A DNA stretch of 64,000 nucleotides from Bacillus manliponensis (GCF_000712595.1 NZ_JOTN01000015.1:49152-113151); one strand, 5' to 3'; counted from the stretch's first letter, positions 35,691 through 44,984 are shown. Made by a program: numbers and translations. The notes: generated from the sequence alone by a model not told the origin.

Positions 35691-37106
35691 GTGGTACCGA
35701 TAGAGAAGAAACTAGGATTTTTTCCATTAATTGCATTAGTAGTAGGAACAATGGTTGGCGGAGGGGTATTTAGCTTACCACATGATTTAGCAGAAGGAGC
35801 AAATAGTGGTGCTATACTTCTTGGTTGGTGTATTACAGCGCTTGGGATGATACCACTTGCCCTTGTATATCAAACATTAGCACATAAAAAGCCAGAACTT
35901 GAAGGTGGGATTTATAGTTATGCCCGCGCTGGATTTGGTGAATATATTGGTTTTAATAGCGCATGGGGATACTGGATTGCTGGTATTTTAGGGAACGTTG
36001 CAACAATTATGTTGTTGTTTAATTCCTTAGCATATTTCTTCCCGATTTTCAGCGGGGGAAATAACGTCCCATCTATTATTGGCGCATCTGTATTGTTATG
36101 GGGGCTGCACTTTTTAATTTTAGTTGGGATTCGCGAAGCATCTATTATGAATGTTATTGCGACGATTGGGAAGTTAGTTCCGATTGTATTGTTTATTGTG
36201 ATTATGATTACAGCATTTCGCTGGGACACATTTACGCATGATTTTTGGGGAGCAGGTGCTGTTTCTACTTCTACTGTACTTGATCAAGTGAAGAACACAA
36301 TGCTTGTTACATTATGGGTATTTATAGGTGTGGAAGGTGCAGTTGTACTATCAGGAAGAGCGAAAAACAGCCGTGATGTCGGAAAAGCGACCGTATTAGG
36401 TTTGTTGTTAGTAATGGGCATTTATATTTTAATCTCCGTATTATCGCTAGGAGCGATGACGAGAGAAGAACTTGCCGCTTTAGATACGCCATCGATGGGA
36501 CATGTATTAGAGCATGTTGTTGGCTCGTGGGGAGCAACAGTAATTAATATCGGGCTAATTGCTTCGCTTGTTGGAACATTAATTGGCTGGTTCTTACTTG
36601 TTTCAGAAATTTCTCATGTGGCAGGAAAAGATGGAGTGTTTCCGAAAGCTTTTACAAAAACGGATAAAAAGCGTACGCCGCATATCGCTTTATGGTTTTC
36701 AAGTGGCGTCGCACAATTTATTTTTATTATCGTGTTGTTTTCTGAGTCCACATATCAAATTATGTACTTTATCGCGTCAACATCGATTTTACTACCGTAT
36801 TTATTCTCAGCATTATATCAGCTGAAACTAGTGGTTACGAAGGCATATGAAGGAAGCAGGTTAAAAGATGGTATTCTTGCTTTCATGGCCTCTTTCTATT
36901 CTGCGTGGCTTGTATATGCGGCAGGAATGAAGAACTTACTGCTTGTATCCCTCGTTTATGGAATTGGAGCTTTCGTATATATAATTGCTCGAAAAGAAAA
37001 AGGAAACCGTAGTTTTACCGGAGTTGAAAAATATGTATTCCTTATTATTATGATGGCGGCTTGTCTATCCATTTATATGTTAGTGACAAATAAAATTACA
37101 ATGTAA
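35691..37106 (+). CDS. basic amino acid permease/antiporter (APC superfamily, ArcD-like)
   Basis: A 471-residue transporter with 12-13 hydrophobic segments. The first helix carries the APC substrate motif ALVVGTMVGGGVFSLP; ARAGFGEYIGFNSAWGYW (~83) and FIGVEGAVVLSGRAKNSRDVG (~208) match the arginine:ornithine antiporter group (ArcD/YvsH/LysP-like antiporters). The likely substrate is arginine, ornithine or lysine. GTG 35691 has only a weak upstream site (GGCAGATGGG), so the start is less certain. Monocistronic; its terminator tail hosts bcr1 copy 3. Confidence 0.9.
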   Translation: MVPIEKKLGFFPLIALVVGTMVGGGVFSLPHDLAEGANSGAILLGWCITALGMIPLALVYQTLAHKKPELEGGIYSYARAGFGEYIGFNSAWGYWIAGILGNVATIMLLFNSLAYFFPIFSGGNNVPSIIGASVLLWGLHFLILVGIREASIMNVIATIGKLVPIVLFIVIMITAFRWDTFTHDFWGAGAVSTSTVLDQVKNTMLVTLWVFIGVEGAVVLSGRAKNSRDVGKATVLGLLLVMGIYILISVLSLGAMTREELAALDTPSMGHVLEHVVGSWGATVINIGLIASLVGTLIGWFLLVSEISHVAGKDGVFPKAFTKTDKKRTPHIALWFSSGVAQFIFIIVLFSESTYQIMYFIASTSILLPYLFSALYQLKLVVTKAYEGSRLKDGILAFMASFYSAWLVYAAGMKNLLLVSLVYGIGAFVYIIARKEKGNRSFTGVEKYVFLIIMMAACLSIYMLVTNKITM

Positions 37107-37108
37107 AA

Positions 37109-37137
37109 GCGACCTCTTTAATGAGGTTGTTTTTTTT
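37109..37137 (+). terminator. terminator after the amino acid permease
   Basis: GACCTC and GAGGTT arms around a TTTAAT loop, then an eight-T run (with the last base before TTTAT of bcr1 copy 3). Confidence 0.85.
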
Positions 37138-37139
37138 AT

Positions 37140-37276
37140 CCCGCATTAACCTCCCACCTCAAAACTTAAGGGGAGCGAAGAAGTTTAGGTAGAAGATAAA
37201 CAGCCCGTAAAAGCCCGATTGGTTCAACTAACACTCAGTGGGGGATGAAGAAAACTCCCACTGAGTGAAGTTTCAC
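37140..37276 (+). repeat. bcr1 element, copy 3 (5' stem deleted)
   Basis: 137 bp between perfect TTTAT repeats (37135-37139, 37277-37281). Compared with copies 1 and 4 it lacks the GGGCTGTAAGA segment after CCCGCATTAA and carries several point changes, including ACTCCCA in the final hairpin. It is diverging but recognisable. Confidence 0.85.
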
Positions 37277-37365
37277 TTTATATAGATTTTGACTATGTAT
37301 GGAAGTAGGGAATATTTTTTTCCTATAGAATGTTATATGTATAGGAAATATAGGGGGGATGAATC

Positions 37366-37626
37366 ATGGAGAAGAACGATCAATTAATGCGAATTGCTGA
37401 GCTTGCGCAAGGTGTTCGGAAATTGTTAGTGCATGAAGTGTTCTTTAATCGACATCCCGAGCTTCGAGGTGCGGTGGAAAACTTAGCGTGTTCCGTAGAA
37501 GGTTTAGCAAATATGCAAGTGAACAAAGATGAAAATGAAGAAGATACGCTTCGCTATATTCTTGCGAAAATGAAAATTGCGCATAATGCAATTGCACAAG
37601 AAAAAGAAGAATCACATTCAACCTAA
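37366..37626 (+). CDS. small helical protein, function unknown
   Basis: An 86-residue acidic, probably all-helical protein (QLMRIAELAQGVRKLLVHEV, RGAVENLACSVEGLANMQV, DTLRYILAKMKIAHNAIAQ) with no membrane segment. AGGGGGG precedes ATG 37366 and a good terminator follows (37621), so it is a real stand-alone gene. No domain recognised. It lies between bcr1 copy 3 and the McrB-like gene; no evidence links it to that pair. Confidence 0.75.
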   Translation: MEKNDQLMRIAELAQGVRKLLVHEVFFNRHPELRGAVENLACSVEGLANMQVNKDENEEDTLRYILAKMKIAHNAIAQEKEESHST

Positions 37627-37648
37627 CGATATTCGTTAGGTTTTTTTG
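37621..37648 (+). terminator. terminator after the 86-residue gene
   Basis: AACCTAACG and CGTTAGGTT arms, T7 tail. Confidence 0.88.
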
Positions 37649-37709
37649 TTTCTAGTTCACTATTTCTATTCATACAATGATAAGAGTATGTGGAAAGAGG
37701 GGGAGTCAG

Positions 37710-39527
37710 ATGAAACTTGGGAAAGCTCTTCATCCGAGCTTTATAAGAAGATTGCACCATATGCGATTTCTAGGAACGGCTATGTTAGAAGAGCAAAAAG
37801 GGAAGAAAAATTCATTTTTTATACGTTGCCTCTCACCTGTTCCAAGCGTTATTGTAGCGTTATACGGAGAAGAACCAATTGTATTTGAGGGAGAGTGTAA
37901 CAATAAAAAAAATGAGCCGTTTTTTACAAAGGGAAAAGAAAGTGGCTTAAATGGCAAACTTATATTGTTTCGTTTACGTTATTGGGAAGGTTCTTTATTT
38001 GTAGAAATCATTCGAACAGAGAAGCGAAAGATTTCTAACTTTTATCACATCATTCCTTCACCAAAGATGTCTATCGTTCAAACAAGAGAGTCATTCGAAA
38101 GGAAGCTTGGGAAAGGCTATGTTTCATTTTTGATGCCAAAATTCCCTCATGATTTGGGGATGCCGGAGTTGTTATGGTATGAAGGTAGATTGTACGGGAA
38201 TTTATCACTGAAATCATCAATTAGTGCGATTGCATATAGAGAACAAAAGCGAGAAGTGAAGTATATTGAAATTCATAATTGGTCTGATTGTATCGAAGTA
38301 GAAGTGGATGGTTCTTTATACTTTGTTGCCGCAGATATGCATGAACAGTTAAAAAAGAGAATAGAAGAAACGGGAGAAGAAATTGAAGTTGTTGATATAA
38401 ATGAGCGAGCGAAAGGATTTGAATGGAATGAACGTGAATATACATTTTTGCAGTACGTAAAGCAAGTGACGGGTGAAAAAGGACTATATATTGATGAAAG
38501 TGATATATATAATTTTCATACTTGTGTAAAAACGAATATGTTAACGATTGTAGGAGGGATTCCTGGCATTGGAAAATCAAAGTTTGTTCAAACGTATGGG
38601 GAGGCGCTTGGTTTAACATTTGGAAAAGAACTAATTTGGATTCCAGTATCACCATCTTATCAAGAACCGCATGATGTATTAGGTTATCTTCACCCAAGTG
38701 GGGCTTATATGGAAAGTGAAACAAGCTTGGCTCGTACACTGTTAGCAGCCGCAGAAAATCCCAATCAACTATATATGATTGTGTTTGATGAAATGAATAT
38801 GTCTCATATCGAGCACTGGTTTACGCCATTTTTATCTCTTTTACAACTAGATCGTAAGCAACGTGTCCTTTCTTTATATAACGGGGATGGGAAAAAGGAA
38901 CAACATATTCCAGCTCAAATCGAGATTGGGGATAATGTCATATTTATTGGGACAGTGAATTTCGATGAAACGACGAAAGAATTATCCGACCGTTTATTAG
39001 ACCGAGCAAATATAGTAATGATGAGAAAAATACCATTTTGTGAAATAAATATGTTACAAGAAAAGGCATTGCTATTACCATTTACTTTTTCTGTATCTAC
39101 GGTAGAGTTTCGTAGGAATTGGTTCAAACAAAAAAAGATGCTTGAGGTGTTTGAAGAAGAAGAGCTGGAGTTATTAGATAAAATACATCAACTATTATCG
39201 TTACAAGATGCCTCAAAAGGGGTTTCTTTTCGTGTTGCCGCTGCTATTGCTTCTTATTTGCAAAACATTCCTGTTCTAGAAGATCATTCATGTTTACTAA
39301 GTAGGGAAGAGGCATTCGACATACAAATAAAGCAGCGGATTTTAACGAAGCTACGGGGAACAGAAGCGATGATAGGTCCTCTTCTACGAGAAGAGGGAAA
39401 GAAGGAATCTTCACTTGTACAACTATTACAGTCTCCACTTGCAAGTAGTGTATCAGCGTTTGAACATTCTCTTCTATATATGAAGCAAAAGAGGCAAGAA
39501 TTGGAGTTGTACGGGTATGTTAAATGA
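37710..39527 (+). CDS. McrB-like AAA+ ATPase of a two-gene McrBC-type system
   Basis: A 605-residue protein. Residues ~1-260 are an unfamiliar, beta-rich N-terminal region (a likely target-recognition module). The AAA+ domain follows: Walker A GGIPGIGKSK (~281-290), Walker B MIVFDEMNMSH with the DEMN seen in McrB-clade motors (~357), sensor-1 IFIGTVNFDETT and an arginine-finger segment LSDRLLDRAN. The McrB clade normally binds GTP or ATP and drives a PD-(D/E)XK nuclease partner; that partner overlaps its 3' end by 11 bases. GGGGGAG precedes ATG 37710; the longer ORF has no ribosome site. A defence role is inferred. Confidence 0.82.
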   Translation: MKLGKALHPSFIRRLHHMRFLGTAMLEEQKGKKNSFFIRCLSPVPSVIVALYGEEPIVFEGECNNKKNEPFFTKGKESGLNGKLILFRLRYWEGSLFVEIIRTEKRKISNFYHIIPSPKMSIVQTRESFERKLGKGYVSFLMPKFPHDLGMPELLWYEGRLYGNLSLKSSISAIAYREQKREVKYIEIHNWSDCIEVEVDGSLYFVAADMHEQLKKRIEETGEEIEVVDINERAKGFEWNEREYTFLQYVKQVTGEKGLYIDESDIYNFHTCVKTNMLTIVGGIPGIGKSKFVQTYGEALGLTFGKELIWIPVSPSYQEPHDVLGYLHPSGAYMESETSLARTLLAAAENPNQLYMIVFDEMNMSHIEHWFTPFLSLLQLDRKQRVLSLYNGDGKKEQHIPAQIEIGDNVIFIGTVNFDETTKELSDRLLDRANIVMMRKIPFCEINMLQEKALLLPFTFSVSTVEFRRNWFKQKKMLEVFEEEELELLDKIHQLLSLQDASKGVSFRVAAAIASYLQNIPVLEDHSCLLSREEAFDIQIKQRILTKLRGTEAMIGPLLREEGKKESSLVQLLQSPLASSVSAFEHSLLYMKQKRQELELYGYVK

Positions 39528-41361
39528 GAACATATATGAGACAGAAGTTGTAGAAACAGGAGAAAGGTTACCGTTCGTATTAAAATTAATTATTGGAACG
39601 AAAAGTAAAGGAGAACATATCTTTTTAAATAAACTTTGTTTATCACCACATAACATTTTTAATTGTGTATATAGTTTTCAAGAATTAAAAGCATTGCGAT
39701 TACAGGTTTATGTGAAGCAACCCACTTCACTTACTTTTATTTGGAATACAGTGTACGAAGGACAGAAAGAGCAAAAGGATAGAGCGTATGAATTTCACGA
39801 AGAAAATAATATCGTTCTTTTATATGAACATGGAAAGACTGATTTTTTATATCCATGGCGGTGTGGCTTGTATCATTTTGAAGTAAGGATCGATGATCAT
39901 ATATATTATGGTGCATTTCGCATTACACCAAAAAATTTTTTTGATGATCAATTAGAAACTATTCAAAATTATGTGAAATCAATTGTGAATGAGATGATTT
40001 TAGACCGAGGTTATTATAAAAAAACATTTCATGAATTAACAGATATTGAAGACCATTCTTATATGCAGTTTTTGCGAGCGTTACCAGCAAAGATGAAAAA
40101 AATGAAACAACTGTACTATGAAATTGAGAAAAAAACAAAACAAGGACGCATATATGAGTGGCAAACGAGAGAGAAAAAGCCGACATATCGTAGTGCCTTG
40201 ATGGGGGTGAAAAGACAATCAAACAAACATTATAACCGTAAATTTGTTGAACTGCCAAGTTGTAAGGAGAATGGGTATATTAAGCATAGAACGAAGCAGT
40301 TTTATAACATGTTACAACAAATTGAGTGTTTTTTAAGAGAAACAATTGAAAAAATAGATAATAGCTATACTACAAGAAAAGAAGAGAAAAAGGCTGTACA
40401 AACGATTATACAAACAATTGAAAAGAATGGTTCTGTTACAGATCGTGATAAACAAAAGTACCGAAATATATCGTTACTAAAAGATACAGATGTTAGGAAA
40501 ATGTCAATGAAGCTGCAAGAATATAAGGTGTTGTACAGCATTTTAGAACATGCATTACGTTATTATATGCAGCTATTATCTCGTCCATTTTGGCGAGAAG
40601 TAGCGGACAATATACTTGCGCCTACTTATTCATTACCACCTTCCTATACGCAATTACTTCAGTATTTAGACACTTCACAAAAACGTAACACAAAAGATCC
40701 TACCTTTTTATTTGTATATAAACCAACCTTTTTAATTTATGAATATTACACCTATTTTATTATCATTTCACTGTTACAACAATTAGGATTTCGTGATTAT
40801 ACTCCATTACATAAGCAAATTCAGTCCCATTTTTATGTAGATGGCTTGCAAGATGGAACAACCGTTATGCTAGAGGGACCTGGAATAGAACTTCGGATTT
40901 CATTTAACGATTTAATTGAAACGCACCCTTTAATTGCGTTAAGTAAGGGGAGTAATTTTTATAACGGTGAAGACACGAAGAAGCCGGACATTCGTATTGA
41001 TTGGTATAAAATAGGAGATAAAGGGAAGGAATATCAATCCTCGATTATTATCGAAGTGAAATACAGTCCGATGTACAATATTTTTCAAGCAGTTGGAAAT
41101 ACGAAGGCGACAGAACAAATGTACAAATATTGGGCGATTAAATATGTAGAGGAACAGGAAGGGAAACGCCTGTTTAAACGTCGTTCCATTTATGAAGTCA
41201 TTTGTGTATATCCAGGGAGTCACATGCACCGAAAGAAAATTGAGTCTGGTTGTGGTGTATTTATTCAATTGTATCCGCACAAAACAAAAGCTGGGGAAGA
41301 GAAGTTAATTGGTCAAAATGAATTGTTGTATATTTTTAAAGAATGGTTACAATACGATTGA
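39517..41361 (+). CDS. DUF2357-like protein with PD-(D/E)XK-type nuclease core, McrC-like partner
   Basis: A 614-residue protein. The N-terminal half (~1-200) resembles DUF2357, a beta-rich region followed by helices; the middle is a long helical, Lys-rich stretch (~190-360). The C-terminal ~130 residues contain a candidate PD-(D/E)XK site: KKPDIRIDW (D ~490) followed by SSIIIEVKYS (E ~512, K ~514). This fits the DUF2357/DUF524 nucleases that pair with McrB-like ATPases. GGAG 7-12 bases upstream of ATG 39517 lies in the upstream gene. It ends in a perfect 13-bp terminator stem. Function by family and context: nucleic acid cleavage powered by the upstream ATPase. Confidence 0.78.
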   Translation: MLNENIYETEVVETGERLPFVLKLIIGTKSKGEHIFLNKLCLSPHNIFNCVYSFQELKALRLQVYVKQPTSLTFIWNTVYEGQKEQKDRAYEFHEENNIVLLYEHGKTDFLYPWRCGLYHFEVRIDDHIYYGAFRITPKNFFDDQLETIQNYVKSIVNEMILDRGYYKKTFHELTDIEDHSYMQFLRALPAKMKKMKQLYYEIEKKTKQGRIYEWQTREKKPTYRSALMGVKRQSNKHYNRKFVELPSCKENGYIKHRTKQFYNMLQQIECFLRETIEKIDNSYTTRKEEKKAVQTIIQTIEKNGSVTDRDKQKYRNISLLKDTDVRKMSMKLQEYKVLYSILEHALRYYMQLLSRPFWREVADNILAPTYSLPPSYTQLLQYLDTSQKRNTKDPTFLFVYKPTFLIYEYYTYFIIISLLQQLGFRDYTPLHKQIQSHFYVDGLQDGTTVMLEGPGIELRISFNDLIETHPLIALSKGSNFYNGEDTKKPDIRIDWYKIGDKGKEYQSSIIIEVKYSPMYNIFQAVGNTKATEQMYKYWAIKYVEEQEGKRLFKRRSIYEVICVYPGSHMHRKKIESGCGVFIQLYPHKTKAGEEKLIGQNELLYIFKEWLQYD

Positions 41362-41392
41362 TCAGTGGAAAATAGAGGTTCCACTGATCAAA
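41358..41392 (+). terminator. terminator of the McrBC-like operon
   Basis: TTGATCAGTGGAA and its perfect complement around an 9-base loop. It overlaps the stop codon. Confidence 0.85.
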
Positions 41393-41639
41393 ATTTTATG
41401 GTAGGAAGTAAGATTACTATAATTAACATAAAAAATATTGTGTAACACGTTTCTCTTTTTAGTATTTTGTCATGTCTTTTGAAAAGCTTTATATAAATAT
41501 AAAAACGGAAAAGGAATTTCTGATTATATATGGAATATTTTATACGAGAATGTATTGTATATCGGCGTCCTTTCTACTATGATAATAAATGAAAACGCTG
41601 TCATTTCTTTCAGGGATGAGAAGAGAAAGGTGGGAAATT

Positions 41640-42227
41640 ATGTTCCAGCGCGTTCAAACAAAGGAAGAGCATTTTTGGTTCGAGCAGTTATGGGGAGATT
41701 TTTGTGAGGAGCGAAAATTACAATTTGTCGAGCGAAATTTGAATCCAACACGATTTTTATTAATAGAAGACAATCACTATATTGGCACAGTTGAGTGTGT
41801 ACCATATACAGTACCGGAGCAGTCAAATTCCGAGTTTTTTTACCCGTTTTCTAAAAATGAACATGTGAACAAACTAAAGAATGTATATGAAATTGGCAAA
41901 CTGAGTATTGCAAAACATTCAAGAGGGCGTGGTCAGTTTAAAAGACTAGCAACAATTTTGTTTATTCATGCATTAGAAACGAGGGCAGAGTGGTATATTG
42001 CCGTCGTTACAAAACGAATGTATATGTACTTGCGTTCATTAGGGTTTCCAATTGAGCCAATTGATGATCCATTTTTCTTTCATGAAGGATTGCAAGGTGT
42101 ACCGGTTCGCATTCATGCGATAAAAGGTATTACACATATGTATTCGTTAAAAGAGTTTCGTGATGTTATTCAAGGGAATGCTTACGTGCAGTCTTTACTG
42201 AGAGAAGGAACGAAAATTCAAATGTAA
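41640..42227 (+). CDS. GNAT-fold N-acyltransferase-like protein
   Basis: A 195-residue protein whose arrangement (RFLLIEDNHYIGTVECVPY, YEIGKLSIAKHSRGRGQFKRL, VVTKRMYMYLRSLGFPIEP) resembles the GNAT-related N-acyl amino acid synthase/acyl-homoserine-lactone synthase fold rather than ordinary acetyltransferases. The segment RGRGQFKRLATIL (~95) would be the acyl-CoA pantetheine loop. AGGTGGG precedes ATG 41640. Alone in its operon. The substrate cannot be told; any signalling product is speculation. Confidence 0.72.
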   Translation: MFQRVQTKEEHFWFEQLWGDFCEERKLQFVERNLNPTRFLLIEDNHYIGTVECVPYTVPEQSNSEFFYPFSKNEHVNKLKNVYEIGKLSIAKHSRGRGQFKRLATILFIHALETRAEWYIAVVTKRMYMYLRSLGFPIEPIDDPFFFHEGLQGVPVRIHAIKGITHMYSLKEFRDVIQGNAYVQSLLREGTKIQM

Positions 42228-42242
42228 TGAATAGAACGATAA

Positions 42243-42279
42243 GATAAAAAGGATGCCTAGGGAAGGCATCCTTTTTATC
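42243..42279. terminator. bidirectional terminator, acyltransferase / racA
   Basis: GATAAAAAGGATGCC and GGCATCCTTTTTATC arms. Confidence 0.92.
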
Positions 42280-42283
42280 CAAG

Positions 42284-42772
42284 TTAAAAGCCAAAAATAC
42301 TTAAAATCATTTTGCGACGCTTTGGCTTTTCTGTTTGTTTTTGAGGTTGGTTATCAGGGGCAATATATATAGGTTCTTTTCGTTTTAGCGCAGATTCTAG
42401 CCGTTCAATTTTTTCTAGCATTTCTTCCATCTCTCTTCGGTGTTGAAGTAGTTGATATGTTACGACATTATCAGCTTTTTCTTGCATTTTTTCTTCTATG
42501 CGATCTAGTCGCAATGTAATGGATTCAAGCTGCCTTGCAAACTGCTTTAATTCATCTGTTGAAGAAGTTTGGGTAACTGGAACAGTGCTTTTTTCTTCTT
42601 GTTCTATTGTTGTAAGTTGAAGTTCTAGCATTTTTTGTAAGTCTGTTTCCGTAAAGACGTAATGACCATATTTATTTTTTCCTAAATGTAAATTGAGTTG
42701 CTGTGCAATTCGAACGACCGCTTTTGGACTGATACCAAGCTTTTTCGCAATAAATGGAGTTTTGTATTCCAC
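42284..42772 (-). CDS. racA: chromosome-anchoring protein RacA
   Basis: Remodels the sporulating chromosome and tethers the origin region to the cell pole through DivIVA. A 162-residue protein: MerR-like HTH (~1-50, [25 protein letters not shown]), coiled coil (~85-140, including [14 protein letters not shown]) and a basic C-terminal tail ([14 protein letters not shown]) that contacts the membrane/pole. GTG 42772 is chosen because AGAGGAGGG lies 6 bases upstream; the extra 30 N-terminal residues of the longer ORF are not homologous in character. Confidence 0.92.
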   Translation of the reverse strand: MEYKTPFIAKKLGISPKAVVRIAQQLNLHLGKNKYGHYVFTETDLQKMLELQLTTIEQEEKSTVPVTQTSSTDELKQFARQLESITLRLDRIEEKMQEKADNVVTYQLLQHRREMEEMLEKIERLESALKRKEPIYIAPDNQPQKQTEKPKRRKMILSIFGF

Positions 42773-43345
42773 AATAATCCCTCCTCTATATTCCTGATAA
42801 ATGATTTCGTGATGGGGACCGTTTTCCCTGCTATGGTGACAAAAGAAGTGGTGAATCGGCAAAGAAAGTGCTTTTTCACGAAAGTATTTTTTTATGAAGG
42901 GAAAACGTTCGAAATGTGCCAGAAGTTGTCTGTCATTTTCCGCTTTCTGTAAAGTGATATACTAATAGTACACAAGTCATATAAGATGTTTAGGTATGAA
43001 ATCAACAGCTTGCAAAAGTCGATTAATTGAAACTGTTCCTCATGTTGGTTGACTCACAGAATAAGTTTTCTTATCATAAAAATTAAATATCAATAACTTT
43101 TTTACATATACATATACTGTATAAATACAGCTGAAAAACTGATAAAGACCAATGGAAATCTGTTCTGTTAAAGGGGAGAATGCTGGAGAACATAGACCAC
43201 TACATCTAGGGGCTAAATTAGTAGGTTGATTTTCTTTACAAAATAGGGTTATAAATGTAAAAACATATAAAATTTGTGGATAAGTTTTTAGGGCAAACAA
43301 TTAGGAGGTGGCATCCTTGCTTACGCCGTAAGTAAGGAAATGTAC
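42773..43345. other. 573-bp intergenic region between racA and the CorC/HlyC gene
   Basis: No supported full gene was found. It contains a decayed bcr1 segment (about 42985-43035) and a strong AGGAGGTGG site (43303-43311) facing a four-codon ORF (TTG CTT ACG CCG TAA, 43317-43331) upstream of the CorC/HlyC start. The region 43100-43290 is AT-rich with short inverted repeats but matches no riboswitch I know. Confidence 0.5.
42985..43035 (+). repeat. decayed bcr1 fragment
   Basis: GTTTAGGTATGAAATCAACA and GCAAAAGTCGATT align with GTTTAGGTAGAAGATAAACA and GTAAAAGCCCGATT of copy 3. Both ends are lost. Confidence 0.5.
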
Positions 43346-44701
43346 TTGGACATATTTAGTATAAGTATGATTATTGTTTTAATTGCCTTAACTGCATTTT
43401 TCGTTGCATCAGAGTTTGCAATTGTAAAAGTAAGAAGTTCACACATCGAATCGTTGATTACAGAAGGAAATAAACAGGCAAAAGCTGTGAAGGCTGTTAT
43501 TACGAACTTAGATGAATATTTAGCAGCTTGTCAATTAGGAATTACGGTAACTGCGCTCGCACTTGGCTGGCTAGGTGAACCGGTAGCAGAACGTATGTTA
43601 CAACCAATTTTTATGAGATTGGAATGGCCTTCTTCAATTGTTCTAATATTATCTATGTTTCTTGCGTTTATGATGATTACATTTCTTCACGTCGTGATTG
43701 GTGAGCTAGCACCAAAAGCCGTTGCGATTCAAAAAGCAGAGCGTATTAGTTTATTTATTGCGAAACCGCTCATTGTTTTCTACCATATAGCGTACCCATT
43801 TATTTTGATATTAAATAAATCGGCACGCTTTGTTGTAAAATTACTTGGTTTGCAAATTGTGAAAGAACACGGGATGGTTCATTCAGAAGAGGAATTACGA
43901 ATACTCGTTTCAGAAAGTTATAAAAACGGTGAAATTAATCAATCTGAGTACAAATATGTAAATAAAATTTTTGAATTTGATAATCGAATTGCAAAAGAAA
44001 TTATGGTGCCTCGTACAGAAATTGTGACCTTAGAAAAAGATCAATCTTTGCATAGCATGATGAAAATAATGTCAAAGGAACAATATACAAGATATCCTGT
44101 TATTGATGGTGATAAAGATCATATAATTGGATTTATTAATTTTAAAGATATTTTCACTGATTTTACTATGAACCATGGGGATAAGGAAAAGTGTGCACAT
44201 CATTATGTACGTCCTATTATTCAGGTCATTGAGTCTATTGCTATTCATGATTTGCTCCTCAAAATGCAACGTGAGCACACACCGATGGCAATATTAGTAG
44301 ATGAATATGGTGGTACATCTGGGCTTGTGACAATTGAAGATATTATAGAGGAGATTGTTGGTGACATAAGGGATGAATTTGATGTTGACGAAAGGCCAGA
44401 AATTGAACATATTAGTGATACAAAGGTGCTTTTAGAAGGGAAAGTTCTACTTTATGAAGTCAATGAGTTATTACAGTTGTCTATTTATGGTGAAGATGTT
44501 GATACAATCAGCGGATGGATTTTAACAGAGTACCAAGAAATAGAGGAGGGAGACTTCATTCAAGTAGCAGATTATAAATTTCATATTATAGAACGAGATG
44601 GTCACTATATAAAGAAGATTGAAGTGAGCAAACAAAGGGCTCCCCTGAAAACTACAATAATAGAGGATACCGTTTCACTACAAGAACAAGTAAGTTCGTA
44701 A
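43346..44701 (+). CDS. CNNM/CorC/HlyC family transporter-like protein with CBS pair
   Basis: A 451-residue protein: DUF21 membrane domain (~1-190, four helices; SEFAIVKVRSSHIESLI and ACQLGITVTALALGWLGEP are typical), a CBS pair (~205-330; VPRTEIVTLEKDQSL, RYPVIDGDKDHIIGFI, AILVDEYGGTSGLVTIEDI) and a C-terminal CorC_HlyC domain. The family is linked to Mg2+ export or homeostasis; the hemolysin label is historical. TTG 43346 is preferred over ATG 43340 because AAGGA is then 7 bases away, though both remain possible. Its terminator is followed by a decayed bcr1. Confidence 0.92.
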   Translation: MDIFSISMIIVLIALTAFFVASEFAIVKVRSSHIESLITEGNKQAKAVKAVITNLDEYLAACQLGITVTALALGWLGEPVAERMLQPIFMRLEWPSSIVLILSMFLAFMMITFLHVVIGELAPKAVAIQKAERISLFIAKPLIVFYHIAYPFILILNKSARFVVKLLGLQIVKEHGMVHSEEELRILVSESYKNGEINQSEYKYVNKIFEFDNRIAKEIMVPRTEIVTLEKDQSLHSMMKIMSKEQYTRYPVIDGDKDHIIGFINFKDIFTDFTMNHGDKEKCAHHYVRPIIQVIESIAIHDLLLKMQREHTPMAILVDEYGGTSGLVTIEDIIEEIVGDIRDEFDVDERPEIEHISDTKVLLEGKVLLYEVNELLQLSIYGEDVDTISGWILTEYQEIEEGDFIQVADYKFHIIERDGHYIKKIEVSKQRAPLKTTIIEDTVSLQEQVSS

Positions 44702-44728
44702 ACTCTGCTGTGCAAGTAGAGTTTTTTT
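44701..44728 (+). terminator. terminator after the CorC/HlyC gene
   Basis: AACTCTGCT and AGTAGAGTT arms (one G-U), T7 tail. Confidence 0.85.
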
Positions 44729-44748
44729 GTAATTGCTTTTGAATTTAT

Positions 44749-44838
44749 CTTGCTTCAAAATTTGAGGGAGGCAAAGAGGTTTTGATGGAGATTAACAGTT
44801 AATAAAAGCCCGCTGCGTTGATTACAATAAAGTTTTAT
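44749..44838 (+). repeat. decayed bcr1 element, 3' hairpin lost
   Basis: Flanked by TTTAT at 44744 and 44839. GATGGAGATTAACAGTTAAT and AAAAGCCCG match the middle of bcr1, and AAAGTTTTATTTTAT its end, but the large terminal stem is missing. Again it lies just past a terminator. Confidence 0.6.
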
Positions 44839-44951
44839 TTTATAAATTACATAAGTGAAAGTGGTCTTCATTATGATAGAAAATTCTTTTTATTACCTAG
44901 AGAGATAAAAATGGTTTATTATTATACTGAAAAACTAAGTGAAAATAAAAA

Positions 44952-44982
44952 CATGTACGCCACATAATGGGGCGTACATGTT
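44952..44982 (-). terminator. terminator of yueI
   Basis: ACATGTACGCC and GGCGTACATGT perfect arms. On the minus strand it is followed by TTTTTATTTT. Confidence 0.9.
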
Positions 44983-44984
44983 TA

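Noticed and set aside
35546-35773. 75-residue plus-strand ORF before the amino acid permease
   Set aside because: Out of frame with the permease, overlaps its first ~80 bases and has no ribosome site.
38221-38739. 172-residue minus-strand ORF inside the McrB-like gene
   Set aside because: Antisense to the ATPase core; no ribosome site or domain.
43100-43290. Possible metal riboswitch (M-box or yybP-ykoY) before the CorC/HlyC gene
   Set aside because: Searched for the conserved cores of both; none matched. Left as unexplained AT-rich leader.
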